Positions 16,231 to 25,138 of a stretch of 43,157 bases of DNA are shown one piece after another (positions within the stretch are counted from its first letter, which is position 1; each line of letters begins with the position of its first letter). The notes below the pieces were generated by a model. That model saw only the letters and a list, made by a program, of their open reading frames with translations, was not told where the DNA came from and searched no databases. Origin of the DNA: an uncultured Finegoldia sp. (GTDB lineage Bacteria > Bacillota > Clostridia > Tissierellales > Peptoniphilaceae); the NCBI RefSeq assembly GCF_947252345.1, contig NZ_CAMXVC010000013.1, forward strand, positions 1 through 43,157. The letters are read 5' to 3'. The translations under genes were made by a program, and so were the position numbers.

Positions 16231-16669
16231 AAAATTTGTATTCAAATATTTCTTCATCGATTTGCTTAAAACCTACAGCTTCAAACATTTTTCTGCTTTG
16301 ATGGTTAAAAGCATAGATATTTGCCGTAACAGATTTTAATCCCTTTTCTTTTGCTAATTCCAAAATTTTTGTGACACAATTTCTACCGATGTGTTTGTTT
16401 TGAAATTCTTTGCACACAACTATCGTTATTTCATTGTCATCTGTCAAGGAAATATCTCCAACTAATTCATTTTTATATTCAATGTAGTACAACTTTCCGT
16501 GAGTATTCAAATAATTGTACATTTTTTGAAGCCTTTCAATATCGTATACGAAATCAATGTTGTCGACTTGTTTGCACACATCCTTATCTTCGTACCATTT
16601 CAAAGTAGTATCGTAATTTTCGAAATAGGGAACAAGTTTGATGTTCTCATTTACGGTAATTGTGTTCAT
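16229..16669 (-). CDS. GNAT family N-acetyltransferase
   Basis: A 146-aa acetyl-CoA-dependent acetyltransferase. The GNAT core is seen: a strand ending in ITIVVCKEFQNKHIGRNC (motif A, the acetyl-CoA loop), then a helix and NIYAFNHQSRKMFEAVGF (motif B). The acceptor substrate cannot be told; the size resembles small Rim/YjaB-like or antibiotic-modifying members. AAAGGAT serves as ribosome site. It is a single-gene unit with its own terminator. Confidence 0.85.
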   Translation of the reverse strand: MNTITVNENIKLVPYFENYDTTLKWYEDKDVCKQVDNIDFVYDIERLQKMYNYLNTHGKLYYIEYKNELVGDISLTDDNEITIVVCKEFQNKHIGRNCVTKILELAKEKGLKSVTANIYAFNHQSRKMFEAVGFKQIDEEIFEYKF

Positions 16670-16739
16670 GTTATCTATCCTTTAATTTATGTCTTATTTA
16701 TGTGATTAATCAAATCAAGGATGTATTGATTTCACGCAT

Positions 16740-18077
16740 TCAGTTTTTTTTATTCTTCACCAACAACACAACAGCTTCGCAGTGGTAAGTTCTTGGAAAT
16801 TGATCGAAGAACTCCAACGACTTGATTTTATATCCTTTTTCGATAAATTTGTCCAAATCCATTCTTTGCGTTATCGGATTGCATGAGATGTAGATGAATT
16901 TATCGGGATTGATGTCGATTAATCTGTCGATTGCTTTTGGGTGAATGCCATCTCGTGGTGGGTCGAGGACTACTACGTCTTTTTTTTCAACTTTTTCCAT
17001 AAAATTCAAGCAATCGTCGCAGATGAACTCTGTGTTAGTCAATCCGTTTAGTTTTGCGTTTTCTTGTGCTTTTTCGACTGCTTCTTCTACTATTTCGACT
17101 CCGATTACGCTTTCAGCTTTTTTTGCAAATATTTGTGCGATGGTTCCAGTTCCGCAATACAAATCGTAGACGTTTTTGCCCGACAAATCGCCAGCCAATT
17201 CCAATGCTCTGTTGTAAATTTGCTCTGCTTGTGCCGGATTTGGTTGGAAGAATGAGAATGGAGAAATCCTAAATTCCAATCCATTTATTTTTTCTGTAAG
17301 ATATTCTTTGCCATACAATAATTCTAATTTGTCGACAATTACTGCGTCAGAGCAGTTGTCGTTGATTGTGTGATAAATAGACACGATTTTATCGTCGATT
17401 TTCTTTGCAAATTCTACAAAATCATCAACGTCAAATTTCGAACTTGTCGTGACCAAGTTAATCATATATTCATCGTTGTAAAAACTTTTTCTGATTATAA
17501 AATGACGCAAGAGTCCGGTGTGTTTGATTTTTTTGTAAAATTCGTAATTTTTATCACGAAAATATTGTTGGACAGCTTGTCTTATCTTGTTGAATCCATC
17601 ATCAATTATATTGCATTCTACGGTGTCTGTTATTTCGTAGAATCTGTTTTTCGTGTGAAGTCCCAAAACAAGTGGACCGCCTTTGAATTGGTCTCCAAAA
17701 GTGTATTCCATTTTGTTTCTGTAGCCTTGTAAAATAGGGGATGGATGAAAAGTAATATCCTCATCGTAAATATCTTTGTATAATTCTGTGAGTGTTTTTT
17801 TCTTCAAATCGCACTCCACATCGTACTCTAGTTTTTGATAGATACATCCGCCGCACTTTTCGTTTGGAGGACAACCTTCGATGGTTTCAAGAGGGGAGTT
17901 GTCGATTTTTTCTACTAATTTCCCCTCGATAAATCCATTTTTTTTTCTTTTTTTTGAAAAAGAGATTGTCTGTCCTTCAATTGTGTTTTTTATAGAATAC
18001 AATTTTCCATCAACGTTGCAAATTCCTTTGTTGGGAAAAATGTTGTATTCTATTTTTGAGGTCAATGTGCTTTTCAT
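16740..18077 (-). CDS. 23S rRNA (uracil-5-)-methyltransferase, RlmD/RlmCD family
   Basis: A 445-aa SAM-dependent enzyme that makes 5-methyluridine in RNA. Seen: an N-terminal region compatible with a TRAM domain; four iron-sulfur cysteines C69, C75, C78 (C-x5-C-x2-C) and C155; SAM-binding DLYCGTGTI; DPPRDG; the catalytic cysteine C399 in YISCNP; and the C-terminal base motif HCEAVVLL with Glu434. In Gram-positives one RlmCD enzyme often modifies both U747 and U1939; which site applies here is unknown. The start overlaps the upstream small gene as TAATG, so the two are coupled. A 24-base copy of its 3' end lies at 14898-14921. Confidence 0.9.
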   Translation of the reverse strand: MKSTLTSKIEYNIFPNKGICNVDGKLYSIKNTIEGQTISFSKKRKKNGFIEGKLVEKIDNSPLETIEGCPPNEKCGGCIYQKLEYDVECDLKKKTLTELYKDIYDEDITFHPSPILQGYRNKMEYTFGDQFKGGPLVLGLHTKNRFYEITDTVECNIIDDGFNKIRQAVQQYFRDKNYEFYKKIKHTGLLRHFIIRKSFYNDEYMINLVTTSSKFDVDDFVEFAKKIDDKIVSIYHTINDNCSDAVIVDKLELLYGKEYLTEKINGLEFRISPFSFFQPNPAQAEQIYNRALELAGDLSGKNVYDLYCGTGTIAQIFAKKAESVIGVEIVEEAVEKAQENAKLNGLTNTEFICDDCLNFMEKVEKKDVVVLDPPRDGIHPKAIDRLIDINPDKFIYISCNPITQRMDLDKFIEKGYKIKSLEFFDQFPRTYHCEAVVLLVKNKKN

Positions 18078-18337
18078 TATCCTTGCAGACCATCAGCTTG
18101 TCTTTGCATATTTTCTACGATTACATCGTGAATATCTCCGATTGATTGACCATATTCCAATACTTGCCAAGGTTCATTTGTGTGGAAGTGGATTTTTATT
18201 AAATCATCTCCGCCGACAACCAAAAGACAATCGCCTTTGAAATGTTCAGTAATGTATTGGCTGATTGTATCGCTAGATAAGTTTTCTCCTGCTATTAATA
18301 ATTGAGTATCAAATTTAAATTCTATTTGTTCTGACAT
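18077..18337 (-). CDS. Small stand-alone protein resembling the FakA (YloV) middle domain
   Basis: An 86-aa soluble protein. The segment GDCLLVVGGDDLIKIHFHTN followed by EPWQVLEYG and a GDIHDVIVENM motif closely resembles the central domain of the fatty-acid kinase FakA/YloV family. There is no kinase (DAK2) or C-terminal part. FakA uses this region for structure and catalysis; a single domain may bind a metal or phosphate ligand, but its role is unknown. ATG 18337 is chosen because AAGGTG is 7 bases upstream. It is translationally coupled to the rRNA methyltransferase gene. Confidence 0.7.
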   Translation of the reverse strand: MSEQIEFKFDTQLLIAGENLSSDTISQYITEHFKGDCLLVVGGDDLIKIHFHTNEPWQVLEYGQSIGDIHDVIVENMQRQADGLQG

Positions 18338-18378
18338 AATTTTCACCTTCGTTTTTATTTCCCATTGGGATTAAATTA

Positions 18379-18408
18379 ATTTTACCATATTTGTAAATTA
18401 TCTATCAA
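18379..18408 (-). promoter_or_regulatory. Promoter of the FakA-like/methyltransferase operon
   Basis: Minus strand -35 TTGATA (18403-18408), 18-base spacer, -10 TAAAAT (18379-18384) preceded by TGG. A TCCCA-T-TGGGA palindrome lies between the -10 element and the ribosome site and could be an operator. Confidence 0.6.
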
Positions 18409-18413
18409 AAATT

Positions 18414-20666
18414 TTACTCGTTTTTCCAATTTCGTGGTAGAAGCGAAAGATAGGGATACGTGTTAAACCTATCGTCAATCAAAAACAACTCACCAGTGTC
18501 GGTGTCCGTTCTGATAAGTCTTCCTCCGGCTTGGTGCACTTTGTTCATTCCGGGATAGACGTAAGCGTAATCGAATCCGTTTTTATCGTTATCGTCAAAA
18601 TATTTTTTAATCAAATCATTTTCTACGCTGATTCCAGGTAGCCCGACAGAAATCACGGCAACTGTATTTAATCTGTCGCCGCTCAAATCGACGCCCTCGC
18701 TGAACACTCCACCGAGTACGCAAAAAGCCATTATATTTGAATTTGTAGTAAACCTCGACAGAAATTCCAATCTTTCCATCTCGGTTAGCGTCTTTTCTTG
18801 AATCAAAACATCGAAATCACAAATGTCAAAAATTGTCTGCAAATAAGAGTAAGACGGAAAGAAAATCAATTTGTTCCCCTTTTTTTTATTGATTGTAGAT
18901 AAAACACTTGCAATGTTGTATTTGGTGTCGTTGCGGTCTTTGAATCTGGTGGAGATGTTCACAATGTGAACTTTCAAATTTTCCTTGGGAAATGGCGACT
19001 CCAATCTGATATTGTAGAACTCATCCATTCCCAAAACATCTGCGAAGTAATTTATCGGAGACAGTGTTGCAGAGAAAAAAACGGTGCAATTGCATTTTTT
19101 CAAAATGCGTTTGAAAATATTGTGAGTGTTTAAGCACATAATGTTGTAAATTGTGTCGTCGTTTTCTTTTTTAATCAAAGTGACAAATGAATCATCGTAG
19201 TAATCTGAAATTTTCAAAAATTTATTCAATTCGAAATAAGTTTCAAGGATTTTATCGTAGTATTTTTTGCCTTTATCTTCCACCAAGAATTTGCGCATAG
19301 ATTCCTTTGCTTTTAGGCATAAATCCAACAATTCAATAGATAAAGAACTAGCTGTCGTGACATCTTCATTCATCGATTCATCAAAAATTTGTTGGGCAAT
19401 TTTTTTGAGATTTTTTTTGATGTTTTTTTCGTTTTTTTCAAGAGACAAACTGTCCGAAGCATCCATAATTTGGTTGAAACTCAAAGCGTAAGAGTACATA
19501 TCACGTCCACGGCTGACCAAATTGTGAGCCTCATCGACTAAGAGAGTCATTCTGAGATAGGGGATTTCGAAAAATCTTTTTAACACGACAATAGGGTCAA
19601 AAACATAATTGTAATCGCAAATAATAATATCCGAAAAGTTCGATAAGTCAAGTTCCAACTCCAACGGGCAAACTTTGTATTTGAATGCGTATTTCTTGAT
19701 GATTTCCTCGACGATTATATCCTCATTTTTTAGCATATCAATAATGCAATTGTTCACTCTGTCGTAGTGACCTTTTGCGAACTCACAATCATCAGGGTTG
19801 CATTTCACCTCTTTGTTTATGCAAACTTTGTTTTTTGCTATTATTTCCACGGATTTAACGACAAGACCTTTTTGCTTCATCAAATACAATTGGTCGTTAC
19901 AAGATTTTTTCAGAGTTGATTTTGCCGTCAAATAAAAAATCTTGTCCGTCAAATCTTCGCCCATAGCCTTGATGGACGGGAAAATCGTCGAAATGGTTTT
20001 GCCAATTCCAGTTGCGGCTTCTGCAATTAAATTCACGTTTTTCTTTATAGCAAAGTAAACATTTTGGCTGAGGTATCGTTGACCTTCTCTGAAAGCGGGG
20101 TATGGAAATGCCAAATTTTGAATCGATTCGTCACGACTTAGCATATGTTTTGTTATGATTTCAGTGAACATAGAGTATTTTTCCAGTAAGGAAAAGTAAA
20201 ACTCCTTCAATTCTTCAAAGCTGAAATTTTTCTTGATAAATTTTATTTGCTTGGTGTCAGTTTGATAATAAGTCAGTTGCAAATCAATATCTTCCAAGTC
20301 ATTGTCCAAGGCATAAAAATATCCGTAGCATTTGACCTGCGCCCAGTGGTATCTGTTGGAATTGTATTCCAATTCTTCCAGCTCACGAGTCGTGGATTTG
20401 ATTTCATCGATCAAAGTCTTGCCATTTTTGATTCCGATTCCATCAGCCCTCCCTTCAACAATGTAATTTACGGATTTGTACAGCGTCTTGTTTTTCAAAG
20501 TTATCTCAGGGAGAAAACCAACATCGTATTCTTTTTGAATCATCTTGTGGATTTTCTGTCCCTCTTTTGCTCTGTCAAATGTATCGGTAAATCTATCGTC
20601 GATATCTCCGCTTCTTTCCGAATACTCAACCAAATCGTGGACAGAAAGTTTGATTTCTTTTTTCAT
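18414..20666 (-). CDS. Rad3/DinG-type DNA helicase with N-terminal nuclease-like domain
   Basis: A 750-aa ATP-dependent helicase of the XPD/DinG superfamily-2 group. The N-terminal 150 residues carry a PD-(D/E)XK-like pattern (EGRAD at 71-75, DEIK at 87-90), as in Cas4/AddB-type nucleases. Then come Walker A EAATGIGKT (216-224), four iron-sulfur cysteine candidates C282, C289, C294 and C333, the DEAH box (378-381), and a C-terminal helicase part with GGVFSEGVDLSGDRL and QAGGRLIRT. Such nuclease-helicase fusions are known in Firmicutes and are thought to act in DNA repair. It overlaps the thioesterase gene by four bases (ATGA). Confidence 0.88.
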   Translation of the reverse strand: MKKEIKLSVHDLVEYSERSGDIDDRFTDTFDRAKEGQKIHKMIQKEYDVGFLPEITLKNKTLYKSVNYIVEGRADGIGIKNGKTLIDEIKSTTRELEELEYNSNRYHWAQVKCYGYFYALDNDLEDIDLQLTYYQTDTKQIKFIKKNFSFEELKEFYFSLLEKYSMFTEIITKHMLSRDESIQNLAFPYPAFREGQRYLSQNVYFAIKKNVNLIAEAATGIGKTISTIFPSIKAMGEDLTDKIFYLTAKSTLKKSCNDQLYLMKQKGLVVKSVEIIAKNKVCINKEVKCNPDDCEFAKGHYDRVNNCIIDMLKNEDIIVEEIIKKYAFKYKVCPLELELDLSNFSDIIICDYNYVFDPIVVLKRFFEIPYLRMTLLVDEAHNLVSRGRDMYSYALSFNQIMDASDSLSLEKNEKNIKKNLKKIAQQIFDESMNEDVTTASSLSIELLDLCLKAKESMRKFLVEDKGKKYYDKILETYFELNKFLKISDYYDDSFVTLIKKENDDTIYNIMCLNTHNIFKRILKKCNCTVFFSATLSPINYFADVLGMDEFYNIRLESPFPKENLKVHIVNISTRFKDRNDTKYNIASVLSTINKKKGNKLIFFPSYSYLQTIFDICDFDVLIQEKTLTEMERLEFLSRFTTNSNIMAFCVLGGVFSEGVDLSGDRLNTVAVISVGLPGISVENDLIKKYFDDNDKNGFDYAYVYPGMNKVHQAGGRLIRTDTDTGELFLIDDRFNTYPYLSLLPRNWKNE

Positions 20667-21133
20667 AGCTTGTAATTTTGTTGAAGAAGATTTACTTCTT
20701 TGTAAATTTTCCTGCGTTCAATTGCCAAGTCACGATACATTTCATCCTCTTTAGTGACATACTCCATTTTTTCTGTGACAGGTTGTGAATTTCCATCCTC
20801 GTTTACACTCACCATCGTGAAAAAACCAGAAGCTTTAATGACATCCGTCCCCTCAACTTTTGCGCGAACAAAACACTCCATACTTGTTTTGCCGACGTAA
20901 TCGATTATCGCGGTAATCTTTACAATTTCTCCCAAGTTGGTAGGAGAATTGAAGGTCAAATTGTTCACAGCTTTTGTCAGAGTTTTGTTTGAACAAAATC
21001 TCTTAGAACACAAACCCGCAACGGTATCCATCATTTTGAACAATTCTCCTCCGTGAAGAAGGCCGTAAAAATTTCCCATATCTCCATTGGCTCTAAATTT
21101 AATTACAGTTTTTGTTTCTTGTTTTGTTTTCAT
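20663..21133 (-). CDS. Acyl-CoA thioesterase (hotdog fold, YkhA/YciA-like)
   Basis: A 156-aa hotdog-fold enzyme that hydrolyses acyl-CoA thioesters. The family motif GNFYGLLHGGELFKMMDTVA near residues 19-38 holds the G-x-x-x-GG-x-x-x-x-x-x-D pattern of the ACOT group. The frame extends upstream to 21238, but ATG 21133 with AAGGTGG just before it is the likely start. It is the first gene of a unit with the helicase (ATGA overlap). The coupling of a thioesterase with a helicase has no obvious metabolic logic. Confidence 0.82.
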   Translation of the reverse strand: MKTKQETKTVIKFRANGDMGNFYGLLHGGELFKMMDTVAGLCSKRFCSNKTLTKAVNNLTFNSPTNLGEIVKITAIIDYVGKTSMECFVRAKVEGTDVIKASGFFTMVSVNEDGNSQPVTEKMEYVTKEDEMYRDLAIERRKIYKEVNLLQQNYKL

Positions 21134-21160
21134 TTTTTCCACCTTTATTTTTGTAATTCT

Positions 21161-21188
21161 ATTATAATATAAATTTTTGTTTTGCAAA
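21161..21188 (-). promoter_or_regulatory. Promoter of the thioesterase-helicase unit
   Basis: Minus strand -10 TATAAT (21161-21166) with -35 TTTGCA (21183-21188), spacer 16. Confidence 0.5.
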
Positions 21189-21223
21189 AAATGAAAACGA
21201 AAGCACAGAAAAATTTTTTCAAA

Positions 21224-21252
21224 TTGAAACAAACACAATTTAAATGTATAAT
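21224..21252 (+). promoter_or_regulatory. Promoter of the PPC-lplA-lipA operon
   Basis: -35 TTGAAA (21224-21229), 17-base spacer, -10 TATAAT (21247-21252). It diverges from the thioesterase promoter about 35 bases away. Confidence 0.8.
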
Positions 21253-21283
21253 TAAATTGTATAGAGTTTAAGGGGGGTTTAAA

Positions 21284-21703
21284 TTGAAATACAGAGAATA
21301 TTATGATAATGTTTTAGTCAGAATTGAAAAGGGCGAAGATGTTGTCGAAAAACTATTCGAATTAGTTGAAAAATTGCAACTAAAAAATGGTTCTATTTCT
21401 GGAATCGGTGCCAGTGATAATATAACTGTGGGATTGTACAGCGTCAAAAAACAAGAATACACCAAGAAAACATTCACAGGTGAAATGGAAATCACGAGCA
21501 TTTTGGGAAATATTTCAACAATGAATGACCAACCTTATTTGCATATGCACATCACATTTGCAGATGAAAACTTGAATGTTTATGGAGGACATTTGAACGA
21601 GGCGATAATCTCTGCGACGTGTGAAATCATAATAAATAAAATTGACGAAAAAGTCGACAGATTCAAAGATTCGATTACTGGTTTGAATTTGTACGATATC
21701 TAA
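21284..21703 (+). CDS. PPC/DUF296 domain protein
   Basis: A 139-aa single-domain protein of the PPC (DUF296, PD1-like) family: the core GSISGIGASDNITVGLYS and the metal-site-like segment YLHMHITFADENLNVYGGHL with its histidines are seen. Bacterial members form trimers and bind metal or an unknown ligand; their function is not established, though some annotations call them DNA-binding. It starts with TTG at 21284, with AAGGGGGG upstream. That G-rich ribosome site could pair with the CCCC stretch of the candidate RNA at 26319-26404. It leads the lipoylation genes. Confidence 0.8.
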   Translation: MKYREYYDNVLVRIEKGEDVVEKLFELVEKLQLKNGSISGIGASDNITVGLYSVKKQEYTKKTFTGEMEITSILGNISTMNDQPYLHMHITFADENLNVYGGHLNEAIISATCEIIINKIDEKVDRFKDSITGLNLYDI

Positions 21704-21712
21704 AGGAGTATT

Positions 21713-22675
21713 ATGAAATATTATTTTAACAACGATGCAGTTGACCCATATTATAATTTTGCTGTAGAGTATTTCTTTGCAAAACACAATATTCCGGTGT
21801 TTATTTTGTGGAGAAATAGAGATGCGATTTTAGTTGGCAAAAACCAAAATATTTACAGGGAAGTCAATTTAAAATACGCAGAAGAAAATGGAATCAAACT
21901 TGTCAGAAGATTATCCGGCGGAGGATGTATTTACACTGACGAGAAAAATATGCAGTACACTTTTATTGAAAGTCAAAACTACGCAAACGACTTCAAACAT
22001 TTTGCCAATATGATTATCAATCAGATGAAAAAGATGAATTTGCACCCTGAATTTAGTGGAAGAAATGATATTTTGATAAATGGCAAAAAAATAAGCGGTA
22101 ATGCACAGTATATGAAAAACAGTATGGTTGTTCATCACGGTACAATTCTTTTTGACATTGGAGTTGAAAAAATGATGAACTCTTTGACTCCTTCCAAAGT
22201 TAAATTCGAAGGAAAAGCCATAAAATCTGTCGAATCTAGAATAACGACGATTAGCGATATGATTGATATGGATTATGATGAGTTTTTCAACACAATCAAA
22301 AATGGAATTATTGAGGACAACAATCTTGAAGAATATGTTTTGAATGATGAAGAAAAAAAAGAAGTTGATGGATATATTGATTTGTTTAAAAACGAAGATT
22401 TCATCTATTCAAAAGGAGAAGCTACTGCAAACTACGAGAGGAAACACAAATTTGGAGTTGTGGAGTACAGTTACAACATCAAAGATAACGTGATTGAAAG
22501 TTTTAAAATCGAAGGTGATTTTTTCTCCAACAAGGATGTATCGGAATTTTGTAAATTATTTGTTGGAAAAAGTATGACTATCGATGGATTCCACGATGTA
22601 CTAAAAGATGTGGATATTTCACACTATATTGTGGGAATGGATGAGAAAGTATTTTTAGGTGATATATTTGATTAG
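21713..22675 (+). CDS. lplA: Lipoate-protein ligase
   Basis: A 320-aa enzyme that activates lipoate with ATP and attaches it to lysines of lipoyl domains. Motifs: RRLSGGGCIYTD (65-76), the catalytic lysine K126 in GKKISGNAQ, and HHGTILFD. A C-terminal accessory domain of about 70 residues is present. It lies 9 bases after the PPC gene and overlaps lipA, so import/salvage and synthesis of lipoate are made from one transcript. It could also take octanoate as substrate for LipA. Confidence 0.92.
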   Translation: MKYYFNNDAVDPYYNFAVEYFFAKHNIPVFILWRNRDAILVGKNQNIYREVNLKYAEENGIKLVRRLSGGGCIYTDEKNMQYTFIESQNYANDFKHFANMIINQMKKMNLHPEFSGRNDILINGKKISGNAQYMKNSMVVHHGTILFDIGVEKMMNSLTPSKVKFEGKAIKSVESRITTISDMIDMDYDEFFNTIKNGIIEDNNLEEYVLNDEEKKEVDGYIDLFKNEDFIYSKGEATANYERKHKFGVVEYSYNIKDNVIESFKIEGDFFSNKDVSEFCKLFVGKSMTIDGFHDVLKDVDISHYIVGMDEKVFLGDIFD

Positions 22676-23531
22676 AAAACCAAAATGGATGAGAATAAAA
22701 ATTGAAGGTAGCCAAAACCTTCACGAGGTTGAAAGTTTAGTCGATGGATTTGAATTGAACACTGTCTGCAAGGAAGCAAATTGCCCTAACAGAATGAAAT
22801 GTTACGAATCACGTACGGCGACATTTATGATTTTGGGAGATATTTGCACAAGAAACTGCAGATATTGCAACGTTCAAACTGGTTGTGGAAGAAAAGTTGA
22901 CGAAAAAGAGCCTGAAAATGTTGCAAAAGTTGTTCAAAAATTGGGTTTGAAATACGCAGTTATTACTTCGGTCGACAGAGACGATTTGAAAGATGAAGGC
23001 GCAACTCAATTTAAAAATGTCATCAAAGAAATTAGAAAGTACAACGAGAATACATTGGTTGAAGTTTTGATTCCGGATATGCATGCAAAGCATGAATTGT
23101 TAGATATTGTATTCGATGAGAGACCGGATGTTTTGAATCATAACGTAGAAACTGTCCGTTCCATTTTCAAGGCGATGAGACCACAGGGAAATCTTGATAA
23201 CTCGTTCGAGGTTTTGAGATATGCAAAAGAAAGAGGACTTATTACAAAATCTGGATTTATGGTTGGACTTGGCGAGACAAACGAAGAAGTTCATCAAATG
23301 CTAGACAAGTTGAACGAATTGCAAGTTGATATAGTTACGATTGGTCAGTATTTAATGCCGACATTAAATCACGCAAAACTCGATCGCTACGTCAGCCCAG
23401 ATGAATTTGACGAGTTCAAGGCGTACGGAGAGTCAATCGGAATTAAGCACGTTGAGAGTGGCCCATTCGTAAGAAGCTCTTACAATGCGGGCAATGTATT
23501 TAGGTCATTGAAAGAAAAAGTAGAGGAGTAA
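22668..23531 (+). CDS. lipA: Lipoyl synthase
   Basis: Radical-SAM enzyme that inserts two sulfurs into protein-bound octanoate. With the TTG start at 22668 (AGGTG 6 bases upstream) it has 287 aa. The auxiliary-cluster cysteines are C34, C39 and C45 (C-x4-C-x5-C), the radical-SAM cysteines C60, C64 and C67 (C-x3-C-x2-C), and the conserved C-terminal RSSYNAG supplies the serine ligand. A GTG at 22659 in frame is an alternative start. It overlaps lplA by eight bases. Confidence 0.93.
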   Translation: MIRKPKWMRIKIEGSQNLHEVESLVDGFELNTVCKEANCPNRMKCYESRTATFMILGDICTRNCRYCNVQTGCGRKVDEKEPENVAKVVQKLGLKYAVITSVDRDDLKDEGATQFKNVIKEIRKYNENTLVEVLIPDMHAKHELLDIVFDERPDVLNHNVETVRSIFKAMRPQGNLDNSFEVLRYAKERGLITKSGFMVGLGETNEEVHQMLDKLNELQVDIVTIGQYLMPTLNHAKLDRYVSPDEFDEFKAYGESIGIKHVESGPFVRSSYNAGNVFRSLKEKVEE

Positions 23532-23540
23532 TACGAGTAA

Positions 23541-23572
23541 TACAAGAATAGAGCATTTGCTCTATTCTTGTA
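23541..23572 (+). other. Perfect 14-bp hairpin without T-run after lipA
   Basis: The stem 23541-23554 pairs with 23559-23572 around loop ATTT. No T-run follows on either strand, so it may be a processing or stability element rather than a terminator. It lies 18 bases before the next start codon. Confidence 0.5.
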
Positions 23573-23590
23573 ATTATTGAAAGGTTAGTT

Positions 23591-25132
23591 ATGAGTAAAT
23601 ACATATTGAAAGAAAAGTTAAATTTGTTGTTGCAAATCTTAGCGACAATTTTGTTTTCAACAAGCCTTGCCGCTGCAATATTTTTTACAAAAAAATTATT
23701 TGAATCCGAAAACAAAATTCCTATGGTTTTGTTAATTGGATTGTTTTTGATTTTGTTTACAGCATTTAACTATGTGAAAGACAGAATAATTTACAATATG
23801 GGGGTGATTTTTGTTGAAGATTTGAAAAAAGATTTGTTCCACAATGTCATCTCGCAGAATTTTTCGGAGATAGAAGAAAAAGAAAAAGTCTTTTCAAATG
23901 ATATAACATCGACATCCATTTATTTGAAGGAATATTATGTTATTCCAACTTTGGAATCAGTATCGCATATCATCGCATTGATTTCCGTGATACTTGCAGT
24001 TGGATTTACGGTTGATTTTATTTGCGTCAGCGTGTTGGCAGTTGGCGTGTTGATTTTTAGTTTAATCAATGAAAAACTCGATAAATCCATAATGGACAAA
24101 AAAGTTAACACATCGAACTTGAGAAAAAGATACGTTTATTTTCTTGAAGATATGTTGAGTTCGAAGAAGGTAATAAATTCTAAGGCAAATCGTGCGTTGG
24201 AAGTTGTTCACAGCAAATTGATTGAAGATATCTCAGAAAAAGTCGTCGAATTGGACAAAGAAGAGCTTATAAAATACAATTTGAATTTGTTTTTTATGAG
24301 CGTGTATTTTATATGCAGTTTGATTTTTATAGTTGAAGAAAAGACGAGCAACACAGGAGAAGTCATAATTCTTTTGAGTTCAATAATTCTTTTGTATCAT
24401 TTGATTAAAAAGCTTGTAAAAGAAAGATCGATGATTGTTCAAGCTGACCCTAAGATTTTTGAAATGGAAGAAGTTCTCGGCAAACAAGAAAAATCAAATA
24501 AAGCTATCGAAAATTTGAAGGACATAGAGTTTCAAGATGTAAAATTATATTCATCGAACATCAAATTAAAAGTCAATTACACTTTTTACACTGACAAGAA
24601 ATACTTGATTATTTGCGACAACGATGAAGTTATAAATTTGCTGGCAAAAGCATTCAATCAGAGTTTGACTCCACAGAGCGGGGAAATGCTAGTAAATGGA
24701 AAGCCGATAGGTGGATATGATTTGACACAAAACTTGCTAGTGACTTACGATGAATCGTATATTTTCGACACGACATTCAAAAACAACGTCACTCTGTTCA
24801 ATTCATTTGCAGATGAAAAAGTCTCTGTATTGTCTCATATTTTTGATGAAGAATTAGAATCGAAACAAAGATATTCAGACTACCAAGAAAGAGACAAAAA
24901 TCTCATAAGATACAAGAGAATTATAAACCAAAATTCGGATTTTAATATGGTTTTCAATTTGTTTGATAATTTGGACGAATCAACTGGAAATATTCTCCTC
25001 GAAGATTTTCTAACGAGATTTAAAGGATGTATCTACTGTGCAAAAGAAGTTGATAATTCATTAAAGGGAAAGTTCGACAAAGTGATGCACTTGGATAGCA
25101 TCGACAATGATTATTTATTGGTACAGGAATAA
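23591..25132 (+). CDS. ABC-exporter-like protein with degenerate ATPase domain
   Basis: A 513-aa protein with the build of a half-size ABC exporter: membrane helices in the first ~285 residues, then a domain from about residue 320. The ATPase motifs have decayed. Where Walker A should be, near 339-351, is LIICDNDEVINLL, with no G-x-G-K-[ST]. The signature LSGGQ is absent (DYQERDKNLIRYKR in its place). Walker B reads FNMVFNLFDNLDESTG (451-466), losing the D-E pair context. The frame is intact over more than 1.5 kb, so the change seems tolerated. It may be a partner, regulator or membrane scaffold. It starts after GAAAGG. Confidence 0.75.
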   Translation: MSKYILKEKLNLLLQILATILFSTSLAAAIFFTKKLFESENKIPMVLLIGLFLILFTAFNYVKDRIIYNMGVIFVEDLKKDLFHNVISQNFSEIEEKEKVFSNDITSTSIYLKEYYVIPTLESVSHIIALISVILAVGFTVDFICVSVLAVGVLIFSLINEKLDKSIMDKKVNTSNLRKRYVYFLEDMLSSKKVINSKANRALEVVHSKLIEDISEKVVELDKEELIKYNLNLFFMSVYFICSLIFIVEEKTSNTGEVIILLSSIILLYHLIKKLVKERSMIVQADPKIFEMEEVLGKQEKSNKAIENLKDIEFQDVKLYSSNIKLKVNYTFYTDKKYLIICDNDEVINLLAKAFNQSLTPQSGEMLVNGKPIGGYDLTQNLLVTYDESYIFDTTFKNNVTLFNSFADEKVSVLSHIFDEELESKQRYSDYQERDKNLIRYKRIINQNSDFNMVFNLFDNLDESTGNILLEDFLTRFKGCIYCAKEVDNSLKGKFDKVMHLDSIDNDYLLVQE

Positions 25133-25138
25133 TTTTTT

